Positions 8,001 to 16,667 of a stretch of DNA of 64,000 nucleotides are shown here, piece by piece. Positions within the stretch are counted from its first letter, which is position 1, and every line of letters starts with the position of its first letter. The notes beneath the pieces were generated by a model. The model saw nothing but the letters and a program-made list of their open reading frames with translations. It ran no database searches and was not told the origin of the DNA. The stretch covers positions 85,834 through 149,833 of the forward strand of contig USES01000001.1 in NCBI GenBank assembly GCA_900553785.1. Direction: 5' to 3'. A program made the translations under genes and the position numbers. This DNA comes from an uncultured Clostridium sp. Its GTDB lineage: Bacteria > Bacillota > Clostridia > TANB77 > CAG-465.

Positions 8001-9458
8001 TTAAATATTAGGTTTAACCTTAGAAAAATCCGTTGCTTGTTCATAAGCGTGTGAAATGTTTAGAAGTAATGCTTCATCAAAAGCTTTACCAATAAACTGT
8101 AACCCTATTGGAAGGCCTGTTGCATCAAACCCACCTGGTATAGATATTGCAGGTATTCCTGCTATATTTACTGGAACTGTAAATATATCTTCTAAGTACA
8201 TTTCAGTTGGATTAGATAATTTTTCTCCAAACTTAAATGCTCCACTTGTAGTTGTTGGAAGAGCTATAACATCTACTTCTTCAAAAGCCTTTTTAAAGTC
8301 ATCAACTATTAATGTTCTAACTTGTCCTGCACGTTTATAATAAGCATCATAGTATCCAGAACTTAGTACATATGTGCCAAGCATAATTCTTCTTTTTACC
8401 TCATCACCAAAGCCTTCAGTTCTAGATTTTGAATATATATCTTGAAGGTCATCAAACTCTTTTGTTCTGTAGCCATATTTTATTCCATCATATCTAGCAA
8501 GGTTAGATGAAGCTTCTGCAGTTGCTATTATGTAATATGTAGGCAAAGCATATTTTGCATAATCTAACGCTACTTCTTTAATTTCGCAGCCAAGAGATTT
8601 TAATACTTCAATAGATTTATTAAATATTTCTAATTTATCTTCTGCTAAACCATTTTTAAAAAATGAGAAAGGCACACCAACTTTTAATCCCTTAATTGGA
8701 TTGTTAAGAGTTGTAGTATAATCTGGTACAGTGTATTCTACTGATGTAGAATCTTTTTTATCATGACCTGCAATAACGTTCATAATTATAGCCGCATCCA
8801 TTGTATCTTTTCCAAATGGTCCAATTTGATCAAGTGATGACCCAAATGCTACAAGACCAAAACGAGATACAAGACCATATGTTGGTTTAAGTCCTACTAT
8901 ACCACAATATGAAGCTGGTTGACGAATACTTCCACCAGTATCTGAACCTAAAGATGCGTATACCATATCTGCTGCAACACTTGCTGCACTTCCACCAGAT
9001 GAACCGCCAGGTACACGAGTTGTATCCCATGGATTTGTAGTATTTTTAAATGCAGATGTAGCTGTAGAAGAACCCATTGCAAATTCATCCATGTTCGTTT
9101 TACCAACAATTATTGCACCTGCGTTTTCTAATCTCTCTACAACAGTAGCATTATATGGGCTTATAAAGTTCTCTAACATTTTTGAAGAACATGAAGTTTG
9201 AGTATTTTCCATACACATATTGTCCTTTATAGCAATAGGCACACCACCTAATACTCCTATGTCTTCTCCTGAATTTAACTTTTCTTGTAGGGCTTCTGCT
9301 CTTTTATATGCATACTCTTTGTTTAAAGTAACAAATGCTTGAATTTTAGGCTCTAGGGCGTCAATTCTTGCAAAAGTATCATCTAAAACGTCTTTAATAC
9401 TTACTTCTTTATTTTTTATTCTATCTGCTATTTCATGCATTGTAAATTTTTCGTACAT
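8001..9458 (-). CDS. gatA: Asp-tRNA(Asn)/Glu-tRNA(Gln) amidotransferase subunit A
   Basis: GatA is the glutaminase subunit that frees ammonia for amidation of Glu-tRNA-Gln and Asp-tRNA-Asn. The 485-residue protein has the amidase signature [16 protein letters not shown]. The Ser-cisSer-Lys triad is visible as AIKDNM (Lys), GSSGGS (cis-Ser) and GSDTGGSIR (nucleophile). The ATG follows AAAGGAGTGTAGCAAGT. It lies 15 bp after gatC and 12 bp before proS. Length is normal. Confidence 0.97.
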   Translation of the reverse strand: MYEKFTMHEIADRIKNKEVSIKDVLDDTFARIDALEPKIQAFVTLNKEYAYKRAEALQEKLNSGEDIGVLGGVPIAIKDNMCMENTQTSCSSKMLENFISPYNATVVERLENAGAIIVGKTNMDEFAMGSSTATSAFKNTTNPWDTTRVPGGSSGGSAASVAADMVYASLGSDTGGSIRQPASYCGIVGLKPTYGLVSRFGLVAFGSSLDQIGPFGKDTMDAAIIMNVIAGHDKKDSTSVEYTVPDYTTTLNNPIKGLKVGVPFSFFKNGLAEDKLEIFNKSIEVLKSLGCEIKEVALDYAKYALPTYYIIATAEASSNLARYDGIKYGYRTKEFDDLQDIYSKSRTEGFGDEVKRRIMLGTYVLSSGYYDAYYKRAGQVRTLIVDDFKKAFEEVDVIALPTTTSGAFKFGEKLSNPTEMYLEDIFTVPVNIAGIPAISIPGGFDATGLPIGLQFIGKAFDEALLLNISHAYEQATDFSKVKPNI

Positions 9459-9473
9459 ACTTGCTACACTCCT

Positions 9474-9761
9474 TTACTCTACAACCTTTGGTACACTTAT
9501 ACAGCCTGCATCTTTAGATGGTGCATTCTTTAGTATAAGCTCTCTATCAAATGAAGGACGTAATTCATCCTCTCTAAATACGTTTTGCTTGTCCACTATA
9601 AACGCTGTAGGGCTAACACTTGATACATCAACCTCTTTTAGTTTCTCTACAAAATCTGCTATTTGACCAAGTTCTGTGCTAAATTTCTTAACTTCTTCAT
9701 CACTTAATTTAAGTTTTGCAAGATTTGCTATGTGTTTTACTTCTTCTTCAGATATTGTCAT
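9474..9761 (-). CDS. gatC: Asp-tRNA(Asn)/Glu-tRNA(Gln) amidotransferase subunit C
   Basis: GatC is the small subunit that stabilises GatA-GatB. The 95-residue protein has the family's opening ISEEEVKHIANLAKLKLSDEE and the C-terminal pattern FREDELRPSFDRE ending in FxVPKVVE-like ISVPKVVE. First gene of the operon, 34 bp or more after the promoter at 9795-9823. With the tRNA-Gln gene at 58238, this is consistent with indirect Gln-tRNA synthesis. Confidence 0.95.
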   Translation of the reverse strand: MTISEEEVKHIANLAKLKLSDEEVKKFSTELGQIADFVEKLKEVDVSSVSPTAFIVDKQNVFREDELRPSFDRELILKNAPSKDAGCISVPKVVE

Positions 9762-9794
9762 ACAATTACCTCATTTCCTAATTTAACAGGTTAT

Positions 9795-9823
9795 ATTATA
9801 TAATATATGTATGAAATTTTCAA
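9795..9823 (-). promoter_or_regulatory. Promoter for gatC-gatA-proS-gatB
   Basis: TTGAAA (9818-9823), 17-bp spacer, TATAAT (9795-9800). The short leader leaves no room for a T-box, so tRNA-dependent control is unlikely. Confidence 0.7.
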
Positions 9824-9845
9824 GAAAAATCTAAATAAATATAAC

Positions 9846-9878
9846 AAGTCCGACAACACTAAATTGTATTGCGGACTT
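9846..9878 (-). terminator. Probable terminator after recO
   Basis: AAGTCCG (9846-9852) pairs with CGGACTT (9872-9878). On the minus strand it is followed by GTTATATTTATTT. The U-tract is only moderate. Confidence 0.6.
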
Positions 9879-10617
9879 AAAACATAACTACACTATATAA
9901 CATATCTACATATTGTATAAATTCATTAAGGCAAACATCATCCAAACTAAAACTAAATATTTTTTTGATCGGACTAGATACAACATAAACGCATGCAAAA
10001 TATACAGCTTGGCTCATCTTAACATATGTAGTTTTATTTTTGCTCATCTGTGATAGTTCTTCTGCAAAACAATTTTCACAAATCGCATTATTTTCTGCAA
10101 AAGAATAATAGTAATTTTTATACGAATCTTTAACTAACGAATTGCCACATTTATTACAAGTAACAATATTTGGCATATATCCTAACAAAGACAATAATTT
10201 TAATTTAAATATTGTTTCTATTTGCTTAGCAGGTATATCTTTATTTTCAATAACAAACATAGTATTTAAAAACAATGATAAAACCTCTTTTGATTCTTCT
10301 CCCTCACAAATAGATTGCATTAATACTTTAGTGATATCATAAGCAATGTTTAATTTATCATAATCAATTCTTAAATTGTAAAAGGTGTCTATTATTTCGG
10401 CGGAATTTATGTGATAAAAGCTTGTCCCTTTATATAAAACAAACTCACTATATACTAAAAATTGGCATGGTGCAAGAAGGGAGCTATTTGTCTTTTTTGC
10501 TCCCTTTGCCATGCAAGATATTTTACCAAACTCATCTGTAAAAACAGTAAGAATCTTATCATTATCGTTATATTGAGTCTCCTTTATTACTATTCCCTTC
10601 ACTTTTAACAGTTTCAT
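9877..10617 (-). CDS. recO: DNA repair protein RecO
   Basis: RecO is a recombination mediator that works with RecR to load RecA on SSB-coated DNA. The 246-residue protein has an N-terminal OB fold (VKGIVIKETQYNDNDKILTVFT) and a C-terminal helical region with a four-cysteine zinc site (CNKCG about residue 159 and CENC about 191). The ATG at 10617 is preceded by GAGGAAGTAA and lies inside the 3' end of the small yqzL-like gene, implying coupled translation. Last gene of the ABC-era operon. Confidence 0.93.
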   Translation of the reverse strand: MKLLKVKGIVIKETQYNDNDKILTVFTDEFGKISCMAKGAKKTNSSLLAPCQFLVYSEFVLYKGTSFYHINSAEIIDTFYNLRIDYDKLNIAYDITKVLMQSICEGEESKEVLSLFLNTMFVIENKDIPAKQIETIFKLKLLSLLGYMPNIVTCNKCGNSLVKDSYKNYYYSFAENNAICENCFAEELSQMSKNKTTYVKMSQAVYFACVYVVSSPIKKIFSFSLDDVCLNEFIQYVDMLYSVVMF

Positions 10618-10714
10618 TTACTTCCTCATTTTTTGTTTCATTTAATTTATATTTCATGTAATCTTCTATTTTCCCAGTTTTCTCAAATTCATTCCAAAGT
10701 GTGTCTCTTGACAT
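10568..10714 (-). CDS. Small YqzL-like protein (48 residues)
   Basis: A 48-residue gene overlapping the start of recO by 50 bp. The product starts MSRDTLWNEFEKTGKIEDYM, resembling the YqzL family found just before recO in Bacillus (conserved aromatic W, FxxTGxIxxYxxYK). The tail is Glu/Asn-rich. The ATG follows TTAGGTGATAAT. The function of YqzL is unknown. Position between era and recO is the conserved Firmicutes order, which supports the call. Confidence 0.75.
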   Translation of the reverse strand: MSRDTLWNEFEKTGKIEDYMKYKLNETKNEEVNETVKSEGNSNKGDSI

Positions 10715-10786
10715 ATTATCACCTAATAATATTTTACGCAGCTTCACACATTATATACAAACAAAATTGTTGTATATTAGATATTT

Positions 10787-11701
10787 TTAACGTATTTTGT
10801 CTTTTATGTTAGACAAATATGCTTCATTGTTATCCCAGTCAGGTCGTACTTTAACCCATATTTTAAGGTTGGCTCTTGCTTCTAGCATTTTTTCGATATC
10901 TTTTTTGGAATCTATTGTAATCCTTTTTAGCATAGCTCCATCTTTTCCAATTATTATTGGTTTATGTGATTCTTTTTTGCATATCAAAGTAGCTTCTATA
11001 TTCCAAACCACATTACCGTTTTCCGTCACTCTATCTTTCATTTTGTCTATAACTATATTTATACCATGAGGAATTTCCTCATTTAAATATTTTAATGCTT
11101 TGCTTCTTATTATCTCAGATGCTATATCCCTTTGAGATATATCTGTTATATCATCTACGTCGTAAATTAAATCACCTTCTGGTAAAACTGATTCAATAGA
11201 CTTCATAAGGATATCTAGACCATCTTTTTTATGTACAGATATTGGTATTATATCTGCAAAAGAGCCTCCTATGCTTTCTATGTATTTGTTATACTCATCA
11301 ATAATTTTTAATATGTTTTCCTTTTTAATTTTATCTACTTTGTTTATACAAAATAATATTTTTTTATTTTGTGTTATTATATTTTGTATTATTTTTTTAT
11401 TTGCATCATCTAATACTGGTTTTGTACCATCAATTATGTAAAGTATTACATCTACAGACTCTGTTGCAAGTTCCACACCTTTCATCATATAATTACCAAG
11501 TTTATGATGTGGAGTGTGAACTCCTGGAGTATCTACAAATACGAATTGTGCTGTATCAGTAGTAACTATTCCTTTTATGTTAAACCTTGTAGTTTGTGGC
11601 TTTGGTGTAATTATTGAAACATCAAAACCAACAAGTTCATTTACCAAACTAGACTTTCCTGCATTTGGTTTACCAACTACAGCAATAAATCCTGACTTCA
11701 T
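10787..11701 (-). CDS. era: GTPase Era
   Basis: Era is an essential GTPase that binds 16S rRNA during 30S assembly. The 304-residue protein has G1 GKPNAGKSSL, G3 DTPGVH and G4 NKVD, and a C-terminal KH domain (IIIGKDGAMLKRITIDSKKDIE). Its ATG overlaps the stop of the upstream phosphohexomutase gene (ATGA, 4 bp). A 72-bp gap with a short inverted repeat (around 10752-10778) separates it from the yqzL-like gene. Confidence 0.96.
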   Translation of the reverse strand: MKSGFIAVVGKPNAGKSSLVNELVGFDVSIITPKPQTTRFNIKGIVTTDTAQFVFVDTPGVHTPHHKLGNYMMKGVELATESVDVILYIIDGTKPVLDDANKKIIQNIITQNKKILFCINKVDKIKKENILKIIDEYNKYIESIGGSFADIIPISVHKKDGLDILMKSIESVLPEGDLIYDVDDITDISQRDIASEIIRSKALKYLNEEIPHGINIVIDKMKDRVTENGNVVWNIEATLICKKESHKPIIIGKDGAMLKRITIDSKKDIEKMLEARANLKIWVKVRPDWDNNEAYLSNIKDKIR

Positions 11702-13080
11702 TTATTCTCTCCTTCTTCTAAAACAACTTTTTCAAATTCCTTTTGTATATCTTTTAGTTTTTCCATAGTTTTGGCTTCAAATCTCATAGTTACGTCTGGG
11801 CCTGTTTGAGAGGCACGTACTAAAGCCCACCAATCAGGCTCTTCCACTCTTACACCATCTATTGTAGAAAAATTGTAATCTTTTTTAATAGCATACTCTT
11901 TAACTTTTGATACAAGAATATATTTTTCTTCTTCTGTTGAATGTATTTTAACTTCTGGTGAAGAAAAATATTTATTGATACCGTTTTGCATCTGAGATAA
12001 AGGTTTATTTGTATGTGTCATTAGCTCTATAAGTCTTAAGCCCGCATATACTCCATCATCAAAGCCTGACCACTTATCACGGAAAAATACATGTCCTGAA
12101 AATTCGCCACCAAGAGCAAAATTTCCTTCTTTCATTCTGTATTTTATGTATGAATTTCCCACTTTATATCTCTCATATATGCCACCTAAAGCTTTGATAT
12201 CATCCTCTAAAGCTTTAGTACATTTAACATCAAACAAAATTTTGTAATTTTTATTCTTTTTAAGCAAATCTCTTGCCATTATTATTAGATAATGGTCTAT
12301 TGGAATATACTCGCCCTTTTCATCAATTACACCAATTCTATCCGCATCTCCGTCAAGTGCAAGCCCTACGTCTGCATGAAAATCTAATACTGCCTCTTTA
12401 AGCATCTTTGTATTTTCTTCAACGCTAGGGTCCGGATGATGGTTCGGAAAAGCTGGATCACTTATATCACATATATATTTTACATCTAATGAATTAAATT
12501 TATTAAATATTTCCTTTACAAAAGCTGCTGCCGTACCATTTCCAGGATCAACAACTACTCTTAAATTTCTGGCTCCTAAATCTATATTAGATAGTATTCT
12601 TTCTATATAGTTATATAAAATATTTACTTTTTCTACACTACCTTTGCCCTTTTTAAACTGAGCATTTAATATATACTCTCTAAATTGTTGTATCTTCTCT
12701 CCAAATGCATTACCGCTTTCATCAAACGCCATCTTAAAACCATTATACTCTTTTGGGTTATGACTTGCAGTTATCATAAGGCCTGAACATATATTTAAAT
12801 ATTCCCATGAAAAGTAATACATAGGAGTAGTAACAAGCCCTATATCTACTACGTTTACTCCTGTTTCAACTAGTCCTTGTATTAAGGCGCTTTTTAAATT
12901 TTCAGAAGAAGCCCTATTATCCATTCCCACAATAACTTTGTTTTTTCCATTTTCAATAATGTAGCTACCAAAAGCTAAACCTATAGTATAAGCAACATCA
13001 TCTGTTAAGTCTACATTATATATTCCGCGTATATCATAGCCTCTAAAAATATCTTTACTTATGTTTCTTACAATTTTCAT
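11698..13080 (-). CDS. Phosphomannomutase/phosphoglucomutase
   Basis: An alpha-D-phosphohexomutase that interconverts hexose 1- and 6-phosphates for cell-envelope sugars. The 460-residue protein has the phosphoserine loop TASHNPKEYNGFK, the metal loop DGDADRIG, the sugar-binding GEFSGH and a C-terminal phosphate-binding domain (RASQTGPDVTMRFE). The domain spacing is that of the bacterial AlgC/ManB type, so glucose and mannose substrates are both possible. It lies between the ABC permease (11-bp gap) and era (4-bp overlap). Confidence 0.92.
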   Translation of the reverse strand: MKIVRNISKDIFRGYDIRGIYNVDLTDDVAYTIGLAFGSYIIENGKNKVIVGMDNRASSENLKSALIQGLVETGVNVVDIGLVTTPMYYFSWEYLNICSGLMITASHNPKEYNGFKMAFDESGNAFGEKIQQFREYILNAQFKKGKGSVEKVNILYNYIERILSNIDLGARNLRVVVDPGNGTAAAFVKEIFNKFNSLDVKYICDISDPAFPNHHPDPSVEENTKMLKEAVLDFHADVGLALDGDADRIGVIDEKGEYIPIDHYLIIMARDLLKKNKNYKILFDVKCTKALEDDIKALGGIYERYKVGNSYIKYRMKEGNFALGGEFSGHVFFRDKWSGFDDGVYAGLRLIELMTHTNKPLSQMQNGINKYFSSPEVKIHSTEEEKYILVSKVKEYAIKKDYNFSTIDGVRVEEPDWWALVRASQTGPDVTMRFEAKTMEKLKDIQKEFEKVVLEEGENK

Positions 13081-13091
13081 ATGTTTCCCCT

Positions 13092-14690
13092 TTATAACTC
13101 TTCAAATTTTTTAACTCCTATTTTTTCTAAGAACACCCATGAAGCTAGTATTACTACCATATTTATAAAAGCAAGTATTCCAAATAAAACAACAGGATGA
13201 GTAAGTTCTAATTTGTACATTAAAACAATAATCAATATTGCATATAAAATTCCAATTATGATGCTACAAATTGAACTTGCGCTTTGTTTTACTATAGCTA
13301 TTTCACTTCCGTCTAATTTAGGTAAAAGCAAATTAATCACTATTCCAAGCATAGCTTGCATAAATACACTTAAAGCCAGAGATATTGTAATTATCATTGT
13401 ATCTATAGCGCTTAAATTTAACACTACTGCTGCCAACGCAACACTTAACGCAGAAGGAATAAAAACAATTAAAAAGTGAAATACAGCTTTTGTTAAAAAT
13501 ATATCCATTGTGTTAATAGGAAGTGACTTCAAAAGCTGTAAGTTTTTTCCCTCTATAGAAATTGAGGAAGCAGAAATGTTTGCTGTACTAACTCCCATTG
13601 TAGCTATCATATACAATAACAATGGCATATATTCGTTTAATCGTTGTAGTAGTTGTGCATTGTCTCTAGTTATGCTCTTAATATCTACTCCTTTTGCTAA
13701 TAAAAGTACCGCTCCAATTATCAATAGCATAGGCCCAACAATAGTATTTAATAAATATACGCTAGACCTAAAATACTTTTTCATTTCCTTAACAAATAAT
13801 GTATCAAATACATTTCTAGTTTTTACAGTCTTAAATGTGAACTTAGACTTTGAGTGGTTTTCAGATAATTTAGAAATTATTTTAAAATACCCTAGGCTAA
13901 ATATTAAAACAAATAGTATAAGCGGTACCATATTTATGGCAAGTATTGCTAACAGCTTTAATACATCCAAATTTTCTATGCATTCTATATATAACCCTAA
14001 TGGATAATATATTTCCTTTAGCGTTTTATATATATCTTGTGCTTTATTGATTAGCTCATTTAAATTTCCAGATAGCTTAAAACTAAAATAAAAAGTAACT
14101 ACAAATATTACCACTGAGGCTATTATCTGCATAAGATTTTTACTTTTAAACCTAGAAGAAATGACCGTAGCTATATAGCCAAGTATTGTACCTAATATTA
14201 CTGGAATTATAGGTAAGGCTATAAGCATTACTATAGAAGATATAATAAGACTTAACGTAAGTCCTTCATAATATACATATACTACAAGTGATGGTATAAG
14301 TATTATTCCTGTCCAAATGTACTCTAATAACATAAGCTTAATTATTCTAGATGCAAGTATTGCCTTTTTTTCAATAGGCAAAGCTAATAATAAATCATTA
14401 TCCTTTGAAACAAACAGCACGCCCTGAGATTTATAAATAGTGTTTACCACACAAAGTATAAGTGATACGAAAATCATCAAAGCTAACATAACATAAGTAT
14501 ATCCTTGTTTATATAACTGTTCAGCCATCAGATTTGCATACATTCCCATAGCATAGCAAAGTATCCCTATTATAATAATTACAAAAGCAGTAGAACTAAT
14601 ATTTTTAAATTTGTTTTTTGTTATGTCGGTATTTAGTATGTTTATACTGTGTCTATCTGCTTTGAGTAAAATCAATATTTTACCAATCAT
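13092..14690 (-). CDS. ABC-2 type exporter permease
   Basis: A 532-residue integral membrane protein with about 12 hydrophobic segments in two blocks, separated by a cytosolic region near 270-310. The segment VLFVSKDNDLLLALPI and, later, GKNLQLLKSLPINTMDI are characteristic of large ABC-2 permeases. It starts 3 bp after the ATPase gene, so the two form one exporter. The substrate is unknown. Sharing an operon with era and recO may reflect genome order rather than function. Confidence 0.85.
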   Translation of the reverse strand: MIGKILILLKADRHSINILNTDITKNKFKNISSTAFVIIIIGILCYAMGMYANLMAEQLYKQGYTYVMLALMIFVSLILCVVNTIYKSQGVLFVSKDNDLLLALPIEKKAILASRIIKLMLLEYIWTGIILIPSLVVYVYYEGLTLSLIISSIVMLIALPIIPVILGTILGYIATVISSRFKSKNLMQIIASVVIFVVTFYFSFKLSGNLNELINKAQDIYKTLKEIYYPLGLYIECIENLDVLKLLAILAINMVPLILFVLIFSLGYFKIISKLSENHSKSKFTFKTVKTRNVFDTLFVKEMKKYFRSSVYLLNTIVGPMLLIIGAVLLLAKGVDIKSITRDNAQLLQRLNEYMPLLLYMIATMGVSTANISASSISIEGKNLQLLKSLPINTMDIFLTKAVFHFLIVFIPSALSVALAAVVLNLSAIDTMIITISLALSVFMQAMLGIVINLLLPKLDGSEIAIVKQSASSICSIIIGILYAILIIVLMYKLELTHPVVLFGILAFINMVVILASWVFLEKIGVKKFEEL

Positions 14691-14693
14691 ATT

Positions 14694-15395
14694 TTACACC
14701 AACTCCAAAAATACATTTTCCAAAGAAGTATCCCCTTTAATTTCGTCCATACTTCCTATCTTAACTATTTTTCCAGCTTTAATAATTGCTACTTTATCAC
14801 ATAACTTTTCAGCCACATCTAATATATGAGTTGAAAAGAAAACGCTGGTTCCCAAACTACATAATTCTTTCATTACTTCTTTTAAATCAAATACTGCTTT
14901 TGGGTCAAGTCCAACAAATGGCTCATCTAACACCAAAACTTTCGGATCGTGAATTAGTGCAGAAATTATAACTAATTTTTGCTTCATTCCATGGGAATAT
15001 GTAGATATCTCATCTCCTAGATACCTAGTCATTCCAAACAAATCAGAATACTTTTTAAATCTATTAAGTCTCACATCTTTAGATATTTCAAATATATCCG
15101 CAATAAAATTCAAATATTCTATTCCTTTTAAATTGTCATATATATCTGGATTATCTGGAACATATGCAATCTGTCTTTTGCATTCTATAGGTTTTTGTTT
15201 TATGCTTATTCCGTTAATTAAAATATCTCCTTCTTCAAAATCTAATATTCCAACTATAGACTTTATAGTAGTAGTTTTACCGGCACCATTATGTCCAATA
15301 AAACCAAATATCTCCCCATCATCTACTTTAAAAGAAATGTCATCTACCACCTTATTACCGCTATATGACTTGCTATAATTTTTAATTTCTATCAC
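14694..15395 (-). CDS. ABC transporter ATP-binding protein
   Basis: The ATPase subunit for the permease that follows. The 233-residue protein has Walker A GHNGAGKTTTIKS, a Q-loop, signature YSHGMKQKLVI (a drug-exporter type variant of LSGGQ), Walker B VLVLDEPFVGLDP and the switch His in FFSTHIL. GTG at 15395 is taken as the start because AAGGAG lies 8 bp upstream. The GTG at 15404 overlaps that ribosome-binding site and cannot be used with it. First gene of the operon running to recO. Confidence 0.9.
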   Translation of the reverse strand: MIEIKNYSKSYSGNKVVDDISFKVDDGEIFGFIGHNGAGKTTTIKSIVGILDFEEGDILINGISIKQKPIECKRQIAYVPDNPDIYDNLKGIEYLNFIADIFEISKDVRLNRFKKYSDLFGMTRYLGDEISTYSHGMKQKLVIISALIHDPKVLVLDEPFVGLDPKAVFDLKEVMKELCSLGTSVFFSTHILDVAEKLCDKVAIIKAGKIVKIGSMDEIKGDTSLENVFLELV

Positions 15396-15419
15396 TATAA
15401 ACACTCCTTCTTTTTTAGT

Positions 15420-15448
15420 ATTATATATGTTTTACATATTTTTTTCAA
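15420..15448 (-). promoter_or_regulatory. Promoter for the ABC-era-recO operon
   Basis: TTGAAA (15443-15448), 17-bp spacer, TATAAT (15420-15425). Confidence 0.65.
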
Positions 15449-15467
15449 TAATTTTTCTACATATTTG

Positions 15468-15496
15468 TTTACTTTTAGACTTCCTTTTGTTATAAT
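15468..15496 (+). promoter_or_regulatory. Promoter for tRNA-Glu
   Basis: TTTACT (15468-15473), 17-bp spacer, TATAAT (15491-15496), 16 bp before the tRNA. Confidence 0.65.
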
Positions 15497-15512
15497 AAAT
15501 ATTGTCTTATAT

Positions 15513-15587
15513 GGCCCATTGGTCAAGCGGTTAAGACGCAGCCCTCTCAAGGCTGAATCATGGGTTCGATTCCCGTATGGGTCACCA
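15513..15587 (+). tRNA. tRNA-Glu (anticodon CTC)
   Basis: Acceptor GGCCCAT pairs with ATGGGTC, and the T-arm is CATGGG-TTCGATT-CCCGTA. The anticodon stem CAGCC/GGCTG holds loop CTCTCAA, giving CTC at 15546-15548. The 3' CCA is encoded. The body matches Firmicutes tRNA-Glu; CTC reads GAG and is usually accompanied elsewhere by a TTC isoacceptor. Confidence 0.94.
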
Positions 15588-15592
15588 GTTTA

Positions 15593-15621
15593 AGTCGTTC
15601 AAATTATTGAGCGGCTTTTTT
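15593..15621 (+). terminator. Terminator of tRNA-Glu
   Basis: AGTCGTTCAA (15593-15602) pairs, with G-T wobbles, with TTGAGCGGCT (15607-15616), followed by a run of T. Confidence 0.8.
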
Positions 15622-15651
15622 GTTTATTAAAGGTCTCTCTCATTACGAAAT

Positions 15652-15680
15652 TTTACTTTTTTATGTAAATGTGATATAAT
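15652..15680 (+). promoter_or_regulatory. Promoter for the 15762-16493 gene
   Basis: TTTACT (15652-15657), 17-bp spacer, TATAAT (15675-15680). The leader is about 75 nt. Confidence 0.55.
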
Positions 15681-15761
15681 ATATATATCAAATCATTTAA
15701 ATATCCAATATGTGTTTGGCGACTTGGTTTGACTACAAAATTTTTATTGGAGGTTAGTGAA

Positions 15762-16493
15762 ATGACTAACAAAAACACGACTATGGATTCCATCAAAGAA
15801 GAAGCTGTTCGGATTTACCCTGGCATGACAGCAGTTTTCCCGCAATTCTCTAAAGAAGAGATCATCGATGTTTCGGAACTTGCACCGAAGTTCAATGGTT
15901 GCTTTGCAACGAATAACTCAACGGTCTGCTTTGTTTCGGATAATGAGATCTATGTCACCCCGTGCACTCGTAGTGTCTTGCATCTTCTTTGCTCTAACGG
16001 TTTCAAGGAAGAATACTTCTACGTTCCGTTTAGCAACGGAGATTATCCAAAGAGTGAACAATTCAAATGGGATGCGCTCCGCTTAAAGGCACGTAAGTCC
16101 TATGAGGAAGAATTCATTAAGGATTGCACCACTTATTGTGACAGACTTCACATCGGTACCATCAGCGACGAAACACTTCAAAACTGTTTTGAGATGCCTT
16201 CTACTGGCGTCAAGGTAAAGCACCTCTATTATGAGGATTGCTATTACCCTGTTCTCAATTCCACAGTGTTAGACTGTGCCGTTGTTGATCAAATTGGACA
16301 TTTCTGCTCCAACAATGGGAAAGTGGTTTTCGTCTATCGCAATGGCAAAACCTATGTAGCAAAGGGGTACAAAATTTTGGATGAACTCCGAAATGCTGGA
16401 TACATCGAATCTGGAATATTCGTACCATTCTCAAATGGTGAAGAAATTCAAGATCCTGTGCTGAAAGCTCGTTGGGATTCCATCTCCAAGTAA
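15762..16493 (+). CDS. Hypothetical protein with two tandem ~65-residue repeats
   Basis: I do not recognise this family. The 243-residue soluble protein contains a duplicated module. The first copy (~45-110) runs from GCFATNNSTVCFVSDNEIYV to YFYVPFSNGDYP and KWDAL. The second (~180-243) runs from GHFCSNNGKVVFVYRNGKTY to IFVPFSNGEEIQDP and RWDSI. Both pair a beta-rich stretch with a helix and end in FVPFSNG..P...WD. The ATG at 15762 is chosen over an in-frame ATG 33 bp upstream because GGAGG lies 8 bp before it. Codon use is clearly GC-richer than neighbouring genes. It has its own promoter and paired hairpins downstream. Confidence 0.72.
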   Translation: MTNKNTTMDSIKEEAVRIYPGMTAVFPQFSKEEIIDVSELAPKFNGCFATNNSTVCFVSDNEIYVTPCTRSVLHLLCSNGFKEEYFYVPFSNGDYPKSEQFKWDALRLKARKSYEEEFIKDCTTYCDRLHIGTISDETLQNCFEMPSTGVKVKHLYYEDCYYPVLNSTVLDCAVVDQIGHFCSNNGKVVFVYRNGKTYVAKGYKILDELRNAGYIESGIFVPFSNGEEIQDPVLKARWDSISK

Positions 16494-16502
16494 TGTCGTG
16501 AT

Positions 16503-16560
16503 ATAAGACGGCATTCAGTTGTCTTATAATGTGGGGGTCAACTACTGTTGACCTCCATAT
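16503..16560 (+). terminator. Two tandem hairpins after the 15762 gene
   Basis: Hairpin one: ATAAGAC (16503-16509) with GTCTTAT (16521-16527). Hairpin two: GGGGGTCAAC (16533-16542) with GTTGACCTCC (16547-16556), followed by ATATTTTATT. The second is the likely terminator. Confidence 0.65.
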
Positions 16561-16593
16561 TTTATTATCTGCACCTTTTAATCTTTAAATATA

Positions 16594-16622
16594 TTGATTT
16601 TATGTATACCAAATGGTATAAT
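16594..16622 (+). promoter_or_regulatory. Promoter overlapped by an inverted repeat
   Basis: TTGATT (16594-16599), 17-bp spacer, TATAAT (16617-16622). The inverted repeat TATACCAAATGGTATA (16605-16620, 7-2-7) runs from the spacer into the -10 box. That is a classic repressor-site position. Confidence 0.6.
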
Positions 16623-16667
16623 GTTATTGGTTGTCAGTTAAATTTTACTTAAATAAGGAGAATTAAT

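Noticed and set aside
9762..9876. T-box riboswitch upstream of gatC/proS
   Set aside because: The promoter lies about 35-60 bp before gatC, leaving no space for a T-box leader.
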